In this document: positions 19,516 through 29,107 of the stretch, piece after piece
Layout of the letters: each line of letters starts with the position of its first letter
Position numbering within the stretch: position 1 is the first letter of the stretch
Assembly: GCF_014696825.1 (NCBI RefSeq)
Contig: NZ_JACJQU010000011.1
Location: 1-64,000, forward strand
DNA: 64,000 bases
Reading direction: 5' to 3'
Source: Anabaena sphaerica FACHB-251
Lineage (GTDB): Bacteria > Cyanobacteriota > Cyanobacteriia > Cyanobacteriales > Nostocaceae
The notes under the pieces: model-generated
Database searches by the model: none
The model's input: only the letters and a program-made list of their open reading frames with translations
Told to the model about the DNA's origin: nothing
Translations under genes and position numbers: made by a program

Positions 19516-19853
19516 CTAGACAGTTGGCGTTAATGATTGTACTGATTCATTTACGCGCTTACACATCTCAACACCGTTGAACAATGCTGAATATGTAACG
19601 ATCTCATCACCTTTCGGTGAAGGAGGAATCCCTCAAAGTTGTAGGTGTAAATCTACAACGCTTATTGACCACCTATTTTTCACGTCTTGGTTTTGACGCT
19701 GACGCTCTTAATCAACCATGACTTTCCTGCCACTGGTCAAAGCTATCAGGCACGGCGCAATGCCGATCAGGATTGATTTTAGCATCTCGCAATTGATACC
19801 TCAACACTCTAGCTTTGTTCAGCAATATTGAACATTGTTTAGTAAATAATCAA
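19516..19853. other. Intergenic region with a possible gene remnant
   Basis: No complete gene is visible. On the minus strand, about 19719-19845, an open frame without an ATG reads RVLRYQLRDAKINPDRHC and then PDSFDQWQESHG before a stop. It looks like the C-terminus of a real protein, but I cannot name it. A small hairpin (TTGTAG..CTACAA) lies near 19640-19660. Confidence 0.35.
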
Positions 19854-20972
19854 TCATGACAATGCTAATCTCGATTCGGATTGCCATTCTAATGGGTTCC
19901 AAACCCGCTCTTCTACAGCCATCTGCTCAATTAAACTGGCTAATCTCAGAGCTTTTAGGGCTTGTTCACCACCAACGGAAGGCTGATTGCCTCCATGCAC
20001 ACAGTTGACAAAATGCTCTAACTCTGCGCTAAGAGGTTGAACGTTACTAGTATAGACTTTTTCTATCAAACCATCTTGCCTGTAAAGGACTTGCCGATGG
20101 TCATTATGAGGATGGGAATTTTGGCGATGAATCAAAATTTCATTCTTGAGGAAATCGGCTTCAGTGAATGAATTTTTGCAATGGGCGACGATGCGGCGAA
20201 TTTTACGGTGAGTGACTTTACTGGCGGTGAGAGTGGCGACAATACCATTGGCAAAGCCCAAGGTGGCAGTCACATAATCTAAATAACCAGAGTCTAGGGA
20301 ACGAGTACCATTAGCTGTCAATTTGACGACGGGAGAACCAGCTAATTCTAAAAGTAGGTCAATGTCATGGATCATTAAATCCAGCACGACTGAAACATCA
20401 TTCGCCCTGGCTGAATAAGGACTCATCCGATGAGCTTCTAACGCCAGGACTTCCTCTGTTTTCAAGACTTGGCTCAGTTCTCTAAACGCTGGATTAAAAC
20501 GCTCAATGTGTCCTACTTGCAAAATACATTGAGACTCAGCAGCAGCGTTGACTAGAGATTCCGCTTCAGAAATACTCGCAGCGATTGGCTTTTCAATCAA
20601 AACATGAATTCCCGCTAACAGACAGTTGATGCCTACGGCATAATGTAAGCGCGTGGGAACAGCAATACAAACTGCATCTACATGGGGTAGCAAGTCGCAA
20701 TAATCTTCAAAAAAACGGACTTTGTATTTGCTGGCGGTTTCTAAGCCTCGTTCAACGTTAATATCGGAAACGCCTATCAGTTCAACATCTTTCATTGAAC
20801 TCAATACGCGGGTGTGATGTTGTCCCATGTTACCCACCCCAATCACGCCTATGCGGATTGCTCGTGGCTGGTTGCGCTGTGAATATAGATTTGGTTCTGC
20901 CACTGACATGCTATTCTGCACTATTATTTTCTCCTCAACCACCAAATTTAGAGACGCTACGGTCGTTGGCAT
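19854..20972 (-). CDS. Gfo/Idh/MocA family NAD(P)-dependent oxidoreductase
   Basis: The Rossmann motif IGVIGVGNMGQHHTRVLSSM (about residues 42-60), the EKPIA motif of the family and the catalytic-region VLDLMIHDIDLLLELAG are all present in this 372-residue protein. Family members oxidise or reduce sugars, inositol or related compounds. The substrate here is unknown. The start may be MSVAEPN (codon 22) rather than MPTTVAS, because the first 21 residues are not part of the fold. Divergent from queC, with a 480-base gap. Confidence 0.85.
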   Translation of the reverse strand: MPTTVASLNLVVEEKIIVQNSMSVAEPNLYSQRNQPRAIRIGVIGVGNMGQHHTRVLSSMKDVELIGVSDINVERGLETASKYKVRFFEDYCDLLPHVDAVCIAVPTRLHYAVGINCLLAGIHVLIEKPIAASISEAESLVNAAAESQCILQVGHIERFNPAFRELSQVLKTEEVLALEAHRMSPYSARANDVSVVLDLMIHDIDLLLELAGSPVVKLTANGTRSLDSGYLDYVTATLGFANGIVATLTASKVTHRKIRRIVAHCKNSFTEADFLKNEILIHRQNSHPHNDHRQVLYRQDGLIEKVYTSNVQPLSAELEHFVNCVHGGNQPSVGGEQALKALRLASLIEQMAVEERVWNPLEWQSESRLALS

Positions 20973-21453
20973 TTATACTGAACTGCCAGGTGCGATCCGT
21001 CTAAAACCATCCAGATGGTAACATAGTGGTTCTATTTATGAAGAATTTCAAAGTTTATGTTCAGTTCCCACTATCTTGCTAACTTTTGGATAGATAGTTA
21101 TTAATTGCCCTATTGTTTGTAATTGACACCAAAGAGAATGTGTTGTTTTGCTGACTTTACAATCTCTGTAAGACCTAAGTGATAGTTCTCAAGTGGCAGT
21201 TAGGCAATTAATAACTAAGATAACTACTTGATTTCGGGCTGGATAAATTGATTACATTTATGCTTCAGTAAAATTATCAATAACTGCAATTTTCAGCAAG
21301 ATTGTCTGTAAAAATGTTGCCATCGATACTGTAAATTATTTTTTGCATTTTGATTTGCATTTTGAACTTAATTTTCTGTTTGTTGCATTTTGTTGATTGT
21401 CTCACCTTTTGGGTGAAATTGGTGTTAGCGATTTTTTAGGGTGATTTTGAGTG
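20973..21453. promoter_or_regulatory. Divergent intergenic region before queC
   Basis: This AT-rich region separates the divergent oxidoreductase and queC, so both promoters should lie here. A hairpin, TCACCTTTTGGGTGA, sits about 50 bases before the queC start. I looked for a preQ1 riboswitch and did not find a convincing one. No gene is seen. Confidence 0.4.
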
Positions 21454-22128
21454 ATGAAAGCTGTAATTCTGTTGTCTGGGGGATTGGATTCTGCTACGGT
21501 TCTCTACCAAGCTAGGGCTGATGGTTGTGAATGTTACGCCATTTCCTTTGATTACCAGCAGCGACACCGCCGAGAGTTACAATCAGCTATGTTTGTAGCG
21601 AAATCTGTAGGGGTAGTTCAACATCAGATAGTTAATTTTGATTTACGGCTATGGGGTGGTTCAGCTTTGACGGATGATGCGATCGCTCTACCTGAAGATC
21701 GTTCCCTCGATGAGATGTCACAAAATATTCCTGTCACTTATGTCCCGGCTCGGAATACTATTTTTTTAAGTTTTGCTTTGGGTTATGCTGAGACTATCGG
21801 CGCACAACGTGTATACATCGGCGTTAATGCTTTAGATTACTCTGGTTATCCTGATTGTCGTCCTGATTATATCCAAGCGATGCAGGAAGTTTTCCGCTTG
21901 GGAACTAAACAAGGCCGGGAAGGGCAACCTATTAACATTATTGCACCGCTAATTAATTTGAAGAAAACCGAAATTATCCAACTTGGCAATCAGTTGGGTG
22001 TACCTTGGGAGTTAACTTGGTCTTGTTATGCTGGTGGTGATCAAGCTTGTGGGGTTTGCGATTCTTGTCGGTTGCGGTTAGATGCTTTTGCCCAGTTGGG
22101 TTTGAAAGATCCTGTTGATTATTTATAG
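21454..22128 (+). CDS. queC: 7-cyano-7-deazaguanine synthase
   Basis: QueC converts 7-carboxy-7-deazaguanine to preQ0 using ATP and ammonia, on the queuosine path. The PP-loop ATPase motif is LLSGGLDSAT. The C-terminal zinc site is the cysteine set in WSCYAGGDQACGVCDSC. VPARNTIFLS and YSGYPDCRPDYI are family hallmarks. The length (about 224 residues) is normal. The start is ATG 21454. The GTG one codon earlier is equally possible. No other que genes are adjacent. Confidence 0.95.
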   Translation: MKAVILLSGGLDSATVLYQARADGCECYAISFDYQQRHRRELQSAMFVAKSVGVVQHQIVNFDLRLWGGSALTDDAIALPEDRSLDEMSQNIPVTYVPARNTIFLSFALGYAETIGAQRVYIGVNALDYSGYPDCRPDYIQAMQEVFRLGTKQGREGQPINIIAPLINLKKTEIIQLGNQLGVPWELTWSCYAGGDQACGVCDSCRLRLDAFAQLGLKDPVDYL

Positions 22129-22151
22129 ATAGTCAGAATGATTTGTAAGCT

Positions 22152-22727
22152 TTGGCTAACCGTTATTATAATCAAAGAAACGGTAAACTCAGATCTTTAC
22201 TACCAAGTCATCAAAAGACATCTAAACGATTACAAAGTTTAACTAAAAAACGGAATTTTCGAGTAGATGATTATCTGCATAAAGCGAGTCGGTTAATTAT
22301 TGACCATTTAGCGAAGCAGGGGATTGGGACTTTAGTAATAGGTCAAAATCCACTGTGGAAGCAAAATGCTAATTTGGGCAGCCGAAATAATCAAAACTTT
22401 GTTTGTATTCCCCATGCTCGATTTGTGCAGCAGTTGAGTTATAAGGCGAAGTTAGTAGGGATAAAGGTATTGGTTGCTGAGGAGTCTTACACGAGTGTAG
22501 CTTCTTTTTTAGACCAAGATACTATTCCTACTTATGGCAAAGCTGACTCACAAGAAGTGAAATTTAGTGGTCGAAGAATCAGAACTAAGCTTTATAAAGC
22601 TGGTAATGGTAAACTGATTCACGCTGATGTGAATGGTAGTTTGAATATTTTACGTAAAGTAGTCCCGACAGCGTTTAGTCTAGGGATAGGGGGCGTTGTA
22701 GTGCCTCCTTCGGAGGAGCTTCGCTAA
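22152..22727 (+). pseudogene. 5'-truncated TnpB (IS200/IS605-type OrfB) fragment
   Basis: The frame (first usable codon TTG 22152) encodes only the C-terminal half of a cyanobacterial TnpB: NRYYNQRNGKLRSLLPSHQK, DYLHKASRLIIDHLAKQGIG, and the RuvC glutamate region LVAEESYTSVASFLD. The final RuvC aspartate lies in HADVNGSLNI. The N-terminal half with the first catalytic aspartate is absent, so RNA-guided cleavage is not expected. The usual CxxC zinc knuckles are replaced by a KFSGRRIRTKLYKAGNG-type loop, as in many cyanobacterial copies. No TnpA is nearby. It sits 23 bases downstream of queC, so one end of the old element abuts that gene. Confidence 0.85.
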
Positions 22728-22794
22728 CGCCCCGTCGGGGTTATTCCCGGCAAACGAAAGGCATGAGATATTTGTCTATGTTTTTTGGAACTAT

Positions 22795-24171
22795 TTAACC
22801 TGAAGCGTCATCTGGCAATTTTCTAATTTGAATTTGGTGCAAGCGGGGTCCAATAACTGACATGACCGTAAATTCAAGATTTTGATAATGTAAGATTTCC
22901 CCTTTAGTGGGAATTTTTTGTAACTGATAAAGTAAAAAGCCGCCCAAAGTTTGATATTCTCGTGTCAAGGGTAAGTTAATATTTAAGACTTCGTTGAGTT
23001 CTTCTAAGTTTATCTGTGCTTGCACTAAAAATGTTTGCTGGTCTAACATTTCGATGAGCAAGTCATTGCTGATTCCTTGTTCACCTGCATTACCAATAAT
23101 TTCAGCAATCACATCTTGAATTGTCACCAGTCCCACAATACCGCCAAATTCATTCACCACAATCACCATAGCTGGTTTTTCTTGCTGCATCATGGGCAAT
23201 AACTCGCTCAAAAGAGTCTGTTCTGGGACAAACCGGGGGGGACGCATCCAAGGGTGAATTTGTGTCTCTAATGTCAGTCTCCCAGTAGCTAAAGGTTTTG
23301 CTAAATCTTGAAAGTAAACAATACCGCGAATGTCGTCTAAAGATTCACCAATGATGGGATAGCGGGAATGACCAGTAGAGGTAATTTCCTGAAGTAATGA
23401 CTGGAAACTGGCATCTTCTGGTAAAGCGATAATGCTGGTACGGGGAATCATTACATCTTGGGCGGTGATGTCCCCAAACTCAAAGACGTTGTTAAGCAGT
23501 TCTCTTTCTGATAATTCTAAACCTGTTGATTCCCGTTCTGTAGATATAATCAGTTGCAATTCTTCAGGGGTAACTGGTGGTCTCCAACTTTGACCTGTGT
23601 ATTCAATGCCAAATAATCGTAACAGGTAACGGGTTGATTGGTTGAGAATCCAAATCACTGGGCTGAAAAAACGGACTATGGCTTTAACAGAAGGACCCAA
23701 AAATCTGGCCAGTTGTTCTGAATACAACATAGCAACTGATTTAGGAGATAACTCCCCTAAAACAATTTGCAAATAAGCAATTAAAAAAAAGGTCAGGGGA
23801 ACTGATAGAGAATGAGCTAGAAAATTACTCCAACTCCCAGGTAAAGGCCAGGATTTTAACCATGCTTCCACCAGCACCACAATGCTACTTTCTCCAATCC
23901 AACCTAATGCCAAACTAGAGAGGGTAATACCTAATTGAGCAGTAGATAGCAACCTGTCAATACTACGTTGTAACATTTCTACAGCGATCGCAGGTATGTC
24001 ACCAGCCTGAACCAGCTGATGGATACGAGTCCGCCGCACTGTCACCATTGAAAATTCCGCTGTCACAAAAAAGGCATTAATCGCAATCAGCAGTAGCACT
24101 GACAACAATTTCAACCCTAAATCTGTCCAAATTAACTCAGAAGAAGCACTCACCGCTAAAGCTCGTGTCAA
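22795..24171 (-). CDS. CNNM/CorC-HlyC family membrane protein with CBS domains
   Basis: This 458-residue protein begins with a DUF21 transmembrane module (about residues 15-200, several hydrophobic helices). A CBS pair follows (QDVMIPRTSIIALPEDASFQ onward, and VIVVNEFGGIVGLVTIQDVI). It ends in a CorC_HlyC domain (IGPRLHQIQIRKL). The annotation 'hemolysin' is historical. Current evidence for the family points to magnesium or other cation export/regulation. No partner gene adjoins it. Confidence 0.9.
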   Translation of the reverse strand: MTRALAVSASSELIWTDLGLKLLSVLLLIAINAFFVTAEFSMVTVRRTRIHQLVQAGDIPAIAVEMLQRSIDRLLSTAQLGITLSSLALGWIGESSIVVLVEAWLKSWPLPGSWSNFLAHSLSVPLTFFLIAYLQIVLGELSPKSVAMLYSEQLARFLGPSVKAIVRFFSPVIWILNQSTRYLLRLFGIEYTGQSWRPPVTPEELQLIISTERESTGLELSERELLNNVFEFGDITAQDVMIPRTSIIALPEDASFQSLLQEITSTGHSRYPIIGESLDDIRGIVYFQDLAKPLATGRLTLETQIHPWMRPPRFVPEQTLLSELLPMMQQEKPAMVIVVNEFGGIVGLVTIQDVIAEIIGNAGEQGISNDLLIEMLDQQTFLVQAQINLEELNEVLNINLPLTREYQTLGGFLLYQLQKIPTKGEILHYQNLEFTVMSVIGPRLHQIQIRKLPDDASG

Positions 24172-24207
24172 AATTACGCCGATACTAAAACGCTAACAAT
24201 AGCATTT

Positions 24208-24918
24208 CTATTTTTCCACAGGAATATCGGACACCTGTAACTTTAGTTTTTGAGCAGGATAATCCGTTAGTGCCAGTGATATATTACTGACATCATCCAG
24301 TAAAGCTGTGGGAATGCTGATTGTGCCTGTAAATGTCGGTCCCTTGCCTGGTAATTCGGCGGGTAGTCCTTCTGTGATGGCGCTTAAAGTTCTGCCTTTA
24401 TCATCAGTGACATCTAAAAAACTATAGAGGAACCGTACAGAATCAGCACTTTTATTTTGCATTTTCACTTTTAGTAATAGCTCACCACCAGAGTAACGAG
24501 CCGATTGTACAGACATGGTTACACCCTCGCTCTCAGCTACAACCGGAAATCCTGGTTCTAGTTTTTCTTCCGTGACTTCTTCGCGCTTTTCCTCGGCTTC
24601 AGACTTCTTGGCTTTGATTTCTTCTTCATCCTCGTCTTGTTTTTTGGCTTTGTTATCAGGTTTATTATCCTGCATTCGCGCTTTGACAGTTTTGAGAATA
24701 TCTTCCTCTTTTAAGAGGGCTACTCCTGCCGATTGAGCGTTATTATTCTTATTACTGGCAAATTTAGTTGTGGGACGACCATCTGGTGATGTCACACCCT
24801 TGAGAGCAGAACTTCCCATCGAAAACCCCAAAAAGGCGCTCACAGAACCTGCTCCCAGCATTAGGGTTAACAAAATCAACGTCAGAACTACAGTGGAATT
24901 TATTTTCATCGCTGACAA
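24208..24918 (-). CDS. Membrane-anchored/exported protein with charged coiled-coil linker
   Basis: I do not recognise a named family in this 236-residue protein. It has an N-terminal signal or anchor (MKINSTVVLTLILLTLMLGA). A strongly charged Lys/Glu-rich segment follows (about residues 85-125, EEIKAKKSEAEEKREEVTEE). The C-terminal beta-rich domain (about 130-235) resembles DUF4352-like immunoglobulin folds (GGELLLKVKMQNKSADSVRF). The start could be the first or the fourth codon. It lies downstream of a STRR-filled gap and is followed by the CNNM gene on the same strand (36-base gap), so the two may be co-transcribed. Confidence 0.65.
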   Translation of the reverse strand: MSAMKINSTVVLTLILLTLMLGAGSVSAFLGFSMGSSALKGVTSPDGRPTTKFASNKNNNAQSAGVALLKEEDILKTVKARMQDNKPDNKAKKQDEDEEEIKAKKSEAEEKREEVTEEKLEPGFPVVAESEGVTMSVQSARYSGGELLLKVKMQNKSADSVRFLYSFLDVTDDKGRTLSAITEGLPAELPGKGPTFTGTISIPTALLDDVSNISLALTDYPAQKLKLQVSDIPVEK

Positions 24919-24962
24919 GCTATTACAGAAAAAACGTAGTTTATATATTAGTCAAGAAAGAC

Positions 24963-25015
24963 AGGGACTGGGGACTGGGTATTGGGTATTGGGGACTGGG
25001 GACTGGGGAGAACAT
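24963..25015. repeat. GGGGACT-type heptamer array
   Basis: Units of ggggact/gggtatt type with a 7-base period fill about 24963-25015 between the membrane protein gene and the tRNA. The same heptamer recurs at 36896-36945, and in reverse complement inside the TamB gene (about 52780-52808). Confidence 0.85.
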
Positions 25016-25219
25016 TATTTACCTATTCCGTGTTCCCTTCTTTCCCAATTACCTGCCTAAACTAGAAATTTTTTTTTAATTTTGCTCATGTTGTAAAATC
25101 ATGCTATACTAATAGACGTGCATTTGTCTAAAAGTCAAAAATCATTGACTCAAGCTCAAATAATAACAAAGAGTTAGCATTAAAGCTTAAGTAGACAAAA
25201 CTAAAATCTAGCACAACAA

Positions 25220-25292
25220 GCGCCTTTGGCCGATTGGGGAGGCAACGAACTCATAATTCGTCTTCAGGCTGGTTCGATTCCAGCAGGGCGCA
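25220..25292 (+). tRNA. tRNA with CAU anticodon (Met or lysidine-type Ile)
   Basis: A full cloverleaf folds by eye. The acceptor stem is GCGCCTT with AGGGCGC. A D arm follows, then anticodon stem ACGAA/TTCGT with loop CTCATAA (anticodon CAU). The T arm is GCTGG-TTCGATT-CCAGC, and the discriminator base is A. CCA is not encoded, and a T run follows (cactttttaa). The CAU anticodon fits elongator Met or tRNA-Ile that is modified by TilS. It does not look like initiator tRNA, because the first acceptor pair is G-C and the three G-C pairs of the initiator anticodon stem are missing. Confidence 0.9.
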
Positions 25293-25449
25293 CTTTTTAA
25301 GATGATGTTAAATTTACATATTTAGGGCTTGCTGATAGCGATAACTAAAAAACCGCTAAAAAAATCATGTTTGAAAATCTGAAACCCAGGTTTCATATTT
25401 TGTATTTATTTTTAATGCGTAAGTCATGAATTATGTAAATGAAGCCTAA

Positions 25450-25689
25450 AATCTTAATTCAAAGTCGAATTCCTCAGCAATCCATGCCTTCTTTTGCGAT
25501 CGCTATCTATTGCGACTACAAATTGCTCAGTATCAGATCGCTTCCATTTCTCAACCAGTGGAAGGAATAATTTTTTTACCCCAACCAACCCCTTTATTAG
25601 CTATTTGGGATCAAAAGAATCAAGTGATTGAAATTACTGATTTGCCCCTGTTAGACGATTACCGCGCGATTGCTTTTCAAGTTTCTTAA
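25450..25689 (+). pseudogene. Unidentified C-terminal gene remnant
   Basis: An open frame without an ATG encodes an 80-codon segment including LQIAQYQIASISQPVEG, LLAIWDQKNQVIEITDLPLL and a stop after AIAFQVS. Its composition looks like real coding sequence, but the start is missing and I cannot name the family. It may be the end of a degraded gene. The 190 bases after it carry an ACTCAGGACTTACGCA half-repeat (25743) related to the ends of the insertion at 34629-34723. Confidence 0.4.
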
Positions 25690-25879
25690 ACTATGTTGCA
25701 ATGACCATATTATAATTTTTTTTATATCATTAAAACATCAAACTCAGGACTTACGCATTGACAAATTGGACAACAACGTTTGATGCTCACTGAGCATTTA
25801 TAGCGTTTCCCAGTCTAATGAAGTACACATCAATTTATTTTCTGTTCCCTAAAACTAAACAACCTTCTACCTCACGAGC

Positions 25880-26437
25880 ATGGGAACTGCTCTAGCAGAG
25901 GTAAATACTCTAGTTATTACTCCAGATGGTAAAACATTGATTAGTGGAAGTAGCGATAACACTATTAAAATCTGGAATTTACAAACTGGAGAATTACAAT
26001 GCACTTTTACCCAACATTCAACAGCAGTGTTATCTATAGCTATTCACCTAGATGGTAAAACTATTGCTAGTAGTAGCAAAGACGGAATTATCAAACTTTG
26101 GAATTTGCAAACTGGGGAAATTTTAGAAACTCTTTCTGGTATGAGTCCTATAACATTTTCACCTGATGGAAAAATTCTTGTTAGTGGTGGTGATGGTAGA
26201 ATAATCAAAATTTGGCAACAGCTAGAAAACAGCGAATATTTAACTTTAACTGGGGAATGGTGGGAAATATTAGGAGTTGATAAAAATACTCATCCTCAAG
26301 ATGTAAAACTTGCCTATCGACAATTGGCTAGATTATATCATCCTGATATTAACACAACGGCTACTGCTAAAGCTGCAATGCAAGCAGTTAATCAAGCTTA
26401 TCAACATTTTCAGATGCTTGTTAATGTTAAAAAATAA
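25880..26437 (+). CDS. WD40 repeats fused to a C-terminal J domain
   Basis: This 185-residue protein has about two and a half WD40 repeats (residues 5-112, for example LISGSSDNTIKIWNLQTGEL). They are followed by a J domain (about 126-180) with WWEILGVDKNTHPQDVKLAY and the essential HPD tripeptide (154-156). The J domain should stimulate an Hsp70/DnaK ATPase. A WD40 propeller needs about seven blades, so this looks like the C-terminal part of a longer protein whose 5' end is lost. The DNA just upstream contains an AGGACTTACGCA half-repeat. It may be a remnant or a small adaptor working with other blades. Confidence 0.7.
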   Translation: MGTALAEVNTLVITPDGKTLISGSSDNTIKIWNLQTGELQCTFTQHSTAVLSIAIHLDGKTIASSSKDGIIKLWNLQTGEILETLSGMSPITFSPDGKILVSGGDGRIIKIWQQLENSEYLTLTGEWWEILGVDKNTHPQDVKLAYRQLARLYHPDINTTATAKAAMQAVNQAYQHFQMLVNVKK

Positions 26438-27285
26438 ATCGGATTTTCCAACAGGAAATTGTGTAAGTAGTTACAGTTAATTTTTATTTTCAAGATGTTT
26501 CATGATTTGATGTAGCAACATTTCATGGAACGTCTCTACTTTGATTTTGAATCAAAAGGTAGTGGATGTAACTAAATTTAGTAGAATTGCAAAAATTAGG
26601 CGATTTTGGCTTTTATAGCTGCTAACAAGCTGTTAGGACAGGAAAAAAAGCCATGGGATAGTTTTACTGATGTATACGTCGTAGGTTGTAAATTTTCGAG
26701 TAGAAGCTAGTTATTTGCCCTGTTATTTGATTATTGGGTTAGAATATAAAGGTTTTGAGGAAAATTGACATTCTAAAGTTTTTAAACATCCATATTGCAT
26801 ATTGCGAAAAAAGGTTATAAATTGTTAAGTTATAGGGGAATAATTTAATTAGCAGTTTCCAACAGTCAATCCTAGTCAAGTAAATATACTGTAAGGGGTT
26901 TAAACTTCATAGAAGCCTTAAACAGCAGCGGGGATATGTTTTTGTTTGGTAAAGCACAGTCCTTGGTTTTATCATGGGATAATGCAGAATCTAAAAATAT
27001 ATCCTGATATCTTGCTGTCATTGCTCTGATGCAAATTTTTTTATTGATTAATGTGAATGACCAGATAACTGGCATTCACCGCAAGACAATTTATCAAAAG
27101 CAAATTAATTATTAGTTAATTTGCTAATATTCGGCAGTTGTAACTGTTCTTGTTCGAGGATCTCTATTGATGATTTATATTTGCTATTGCCAAAATCATG
27201 TTCTCATGATGATTATAGCAAATACCAATGATAAATCAAGGCGCATTCACCACAAATTCACTATGTAAATGGAGTTATTCTGGCG
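26438..27285. other. Long intergenic region before the invertase pair
   Basis: I see no convincing gene in these 848 bases. A 67-codon minus-strand frame at 26872-27075 has no coding character that I trust. Half of the GTAGAGACGTTCC palindrome lies at 26527-26539. The AT-rich part nearest 27286 should contain the invertase promoter. A long leader or a small RNA is possible but not shown. Confidence 0.4.
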
Positions 27286-28734
27286 ATGCAACTAAATGAA
27301 TTAAGCACAAGTGAAAATATAGAAAAAGAGGCATGGCAGGCATTAGAGAATTCAATTCTTTACTATAAAGGTCGTCCCATTGGGACTTTAGCCGCCTATG
27401 ATCCATCTGTAGAATCTCTGAATTATGACCAGTGTTTCGTTAGAGATTTTGTTTCTTCTGCACTGATTTTTCTGATTAAAGGTAGAACAGATATTGTTCG
27501 TAATTTCCTAGAAGAAACGTTAAAGTTACAGCCTAAAGAAAGAGCATTAGACGCATATAAACCAGGACGAGGATTGATACCAGCCAGCTTCAAAGTTGTC
27601 TCTGTCAATGGGGAAGAACATTTAGAAGCTGATTTTGGAGAACACGCGATCGCTAGAGTCACACCAGTTGATTCTTGTTTATGGTGGCTAATTTTATTAC
27701 GTGCTTATGTAATTGCTACAAATGATTATGCTCTAGCTTATCAACCTGAATTCCAAACAGGTATCAGGTTAATCATGGAAATCTGTTTGGCTAATCGTTT
27801 TGATATGTATCCAACCTTGTTAGTTCCCGATGGAGCTTGCATGATTGACCGACGTATGGGTATATATGGCCATCCTCTCGAAATTCAAGTTCTATTTTTT
27901 GCTGCATTGCGTGTAGCGCGTGAGCTACTAATTTGTCAAGGTAATCAAGATATTGTGGAAGCAATTGATAATAGATTACCCTTGTTATGTGGTCATATTC
28001 GTAAACATTATTGGATAGATATTTCTCGGTTGAATGCAATTTACCGATTCAAGAGTGAAGAATATGGGAAAGCGGCCGTGAATCTATTTAACATTTATGT
28101 AGATTCTCTGCCTTATTATGAATTAGATAAATGGCTACCCAGAAAAGGTGGTTATTTAGCAGGTAATGTTGGACCATCCCAGTTAGATACTCGTTTCTTT
28201 TCCCTCGGAAATTTAATGGCTATTATTTCCGATCTTTCTACAGAAGAACAATCTCAAGCGATTATGACTTTGATTGAAGAAAGATGGGATGATTTAGTGG
28301 GAGATATGCCCATGAAAATCTGTTTCCCGGCTTTAGAAAATGAAGAATACAGAGTTGTGACAGGATGCGATCCTAAAAACATACCTTGGTCTTATCATAA
28401 TGCCGGAAGTTGGCCAGTTTTAATGTGGATGTTAGCCGTAGCAGCAATGAAAACCAATAAAACTGGTATGGCCAGAAGAGCGATGGAAATAGCTAGAGCG
28501 CGTTTAAGTGAAGATGAATGGCCAGAATATTACGATGGTAAAAAAGGAAGACTAATTGGCAAACAAGCGAGGAAATATCAAACCTGGACTATCGCAGGAT
28601 ATTTATTAGCGAAAGAACTCATGGATAACCCCAATTTCTTGCCATTAGTTAGTTTTGATAAATTACCTCCAGAAACGGTTTCTAGAGCTTGTGAATTTGA
28701 AGTGGGCAGTATACAGCCTTATATGTCTCTATAA
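27286..28734 (+). CDS. Alkaline/neutral invertase (GH100)
   Basis: This 482-residue enzyme should split sucrose to glucose and fructose in the cytoplasm. It aligns by eye with GH100 invertases of cyanobacteria and plants. The catalytic acid region is [20 protein letters not shown], with Asp at position 188. The second catalytic residue is Glu414 in EWPEYYDG. These positions coincide with the Asp188/Glu414 numbering I recall for Anabaena InvA, so this copy should be active. It is the first of two tandem paralogues, separated by 373 bases. In heterocystous strains such enzymes serve sucrose breakdown in heterocysts or vegetative cells. Confidence 0.93.
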   Translation: MQLNELSTSENIEKEAWQALENSILYYKGRPIGTLAAYDPSVESLNYDQCFVRDFVSSALIFLIKGRTDIVRNFLEETLKLQPKERALDAYKPGRGLIPASFKVVSVNGEEHLEADFGEHAIARVTPVDSCLWWLILLRAYVIATNDYALAYQPEFQTGIRLIMEICLANRFDMYPTLLVPDGACMIDRRMGIYGHPLEIQVLFFAALRVARELLICQGNQDIVEAIDNRLPLLCGHIRKHYWIDISRLNAIYRFKSEEYGKAAVNLFNIYVDSLPYYELDKWLPRKGGYLAGNVGPSQLDTRFFSLGNLMAIISDLSTEEQSQAIMTLIEERWDDLVGDMPMKICFPALENEEYRVVTGCDPKNIPWSYHNAGSWPVLMWMLAVAAMKTNKTGMARRAMEIARARLSEDEWPEYYDGKKGRLIGKQARKYQTWTIAGYLLAKELMDNPNFLPLVSFDKLPPETVSRACEFEVGSIQPYMSL

Positions 28735-29107
28735 CAGATGTAGAAATGTTGTAAGAGTTCAGGAGTCAGGAGTTAGAATGTTTGATAAATTGGTAGATGA
28801 TCAAATAGTGAGTTTGATCACAAGCCTTCAAAAGCTGACTGTTGGCAACTTTACGCTGAATGCTTACGAAATTTTCACCATAGTTGAACTTCTACTAATC
28901 TGAAAAACTGTCCAAGGTAAACAATATTTTTAGCCCCTATGAGAAAATATGGGGCTTTTTTTATTTTATTGATAAATAGCTTTCAGTAACAAGTTAAAGA
29001 GGATATCATAAGAAAAGAATCAGAAAAAACCAAAAACCAAAATTTTTTCATCCAGAAAGCAAAGTATGACTTACTAAGCAATCTCATAAAAATGGAGTAG
29101 TTACCCT
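28735..29107. other. Gap between the two invertase genes
   Basis: This 373-base spacer has a short ggagtcaggagt repeat just after the first invertase, a terminator-like hairpin at 28932-28961, and an AT-rich stretch that probably holds a separate promoter for the second copy. No gene is seen. Confidence 0.45.
28932..28961 (+). terminator. Rho-independent terminator
   Basis: AGCCCC pairs with GGGGCT around a short AT-rich loop and is followed by seven T's. It would end the transcript of the first invertase, and so favours separate transcription of the second. Confidence 0.75.

Noticed and set aside
21300-21453. preQ1 riboswitch upstream of queC
   Set aside because: A hairpin is present, but the conserved preQ1 pseudoknot bases and A-rich tail were not found.
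26872-27075. 67-codon minus-strand frame in the long gap before the invertases
   Set aside because: No ribosome site or conserved-looking sequence was seen. It is likely a chance frame in AT-rich DNA.
28655-28903. 82-codon frame overlapping the end of the first invertase
   Set aside because: It overlaps a well-supported gene in another frame and then runs through repeat DNA. It shows no domain.
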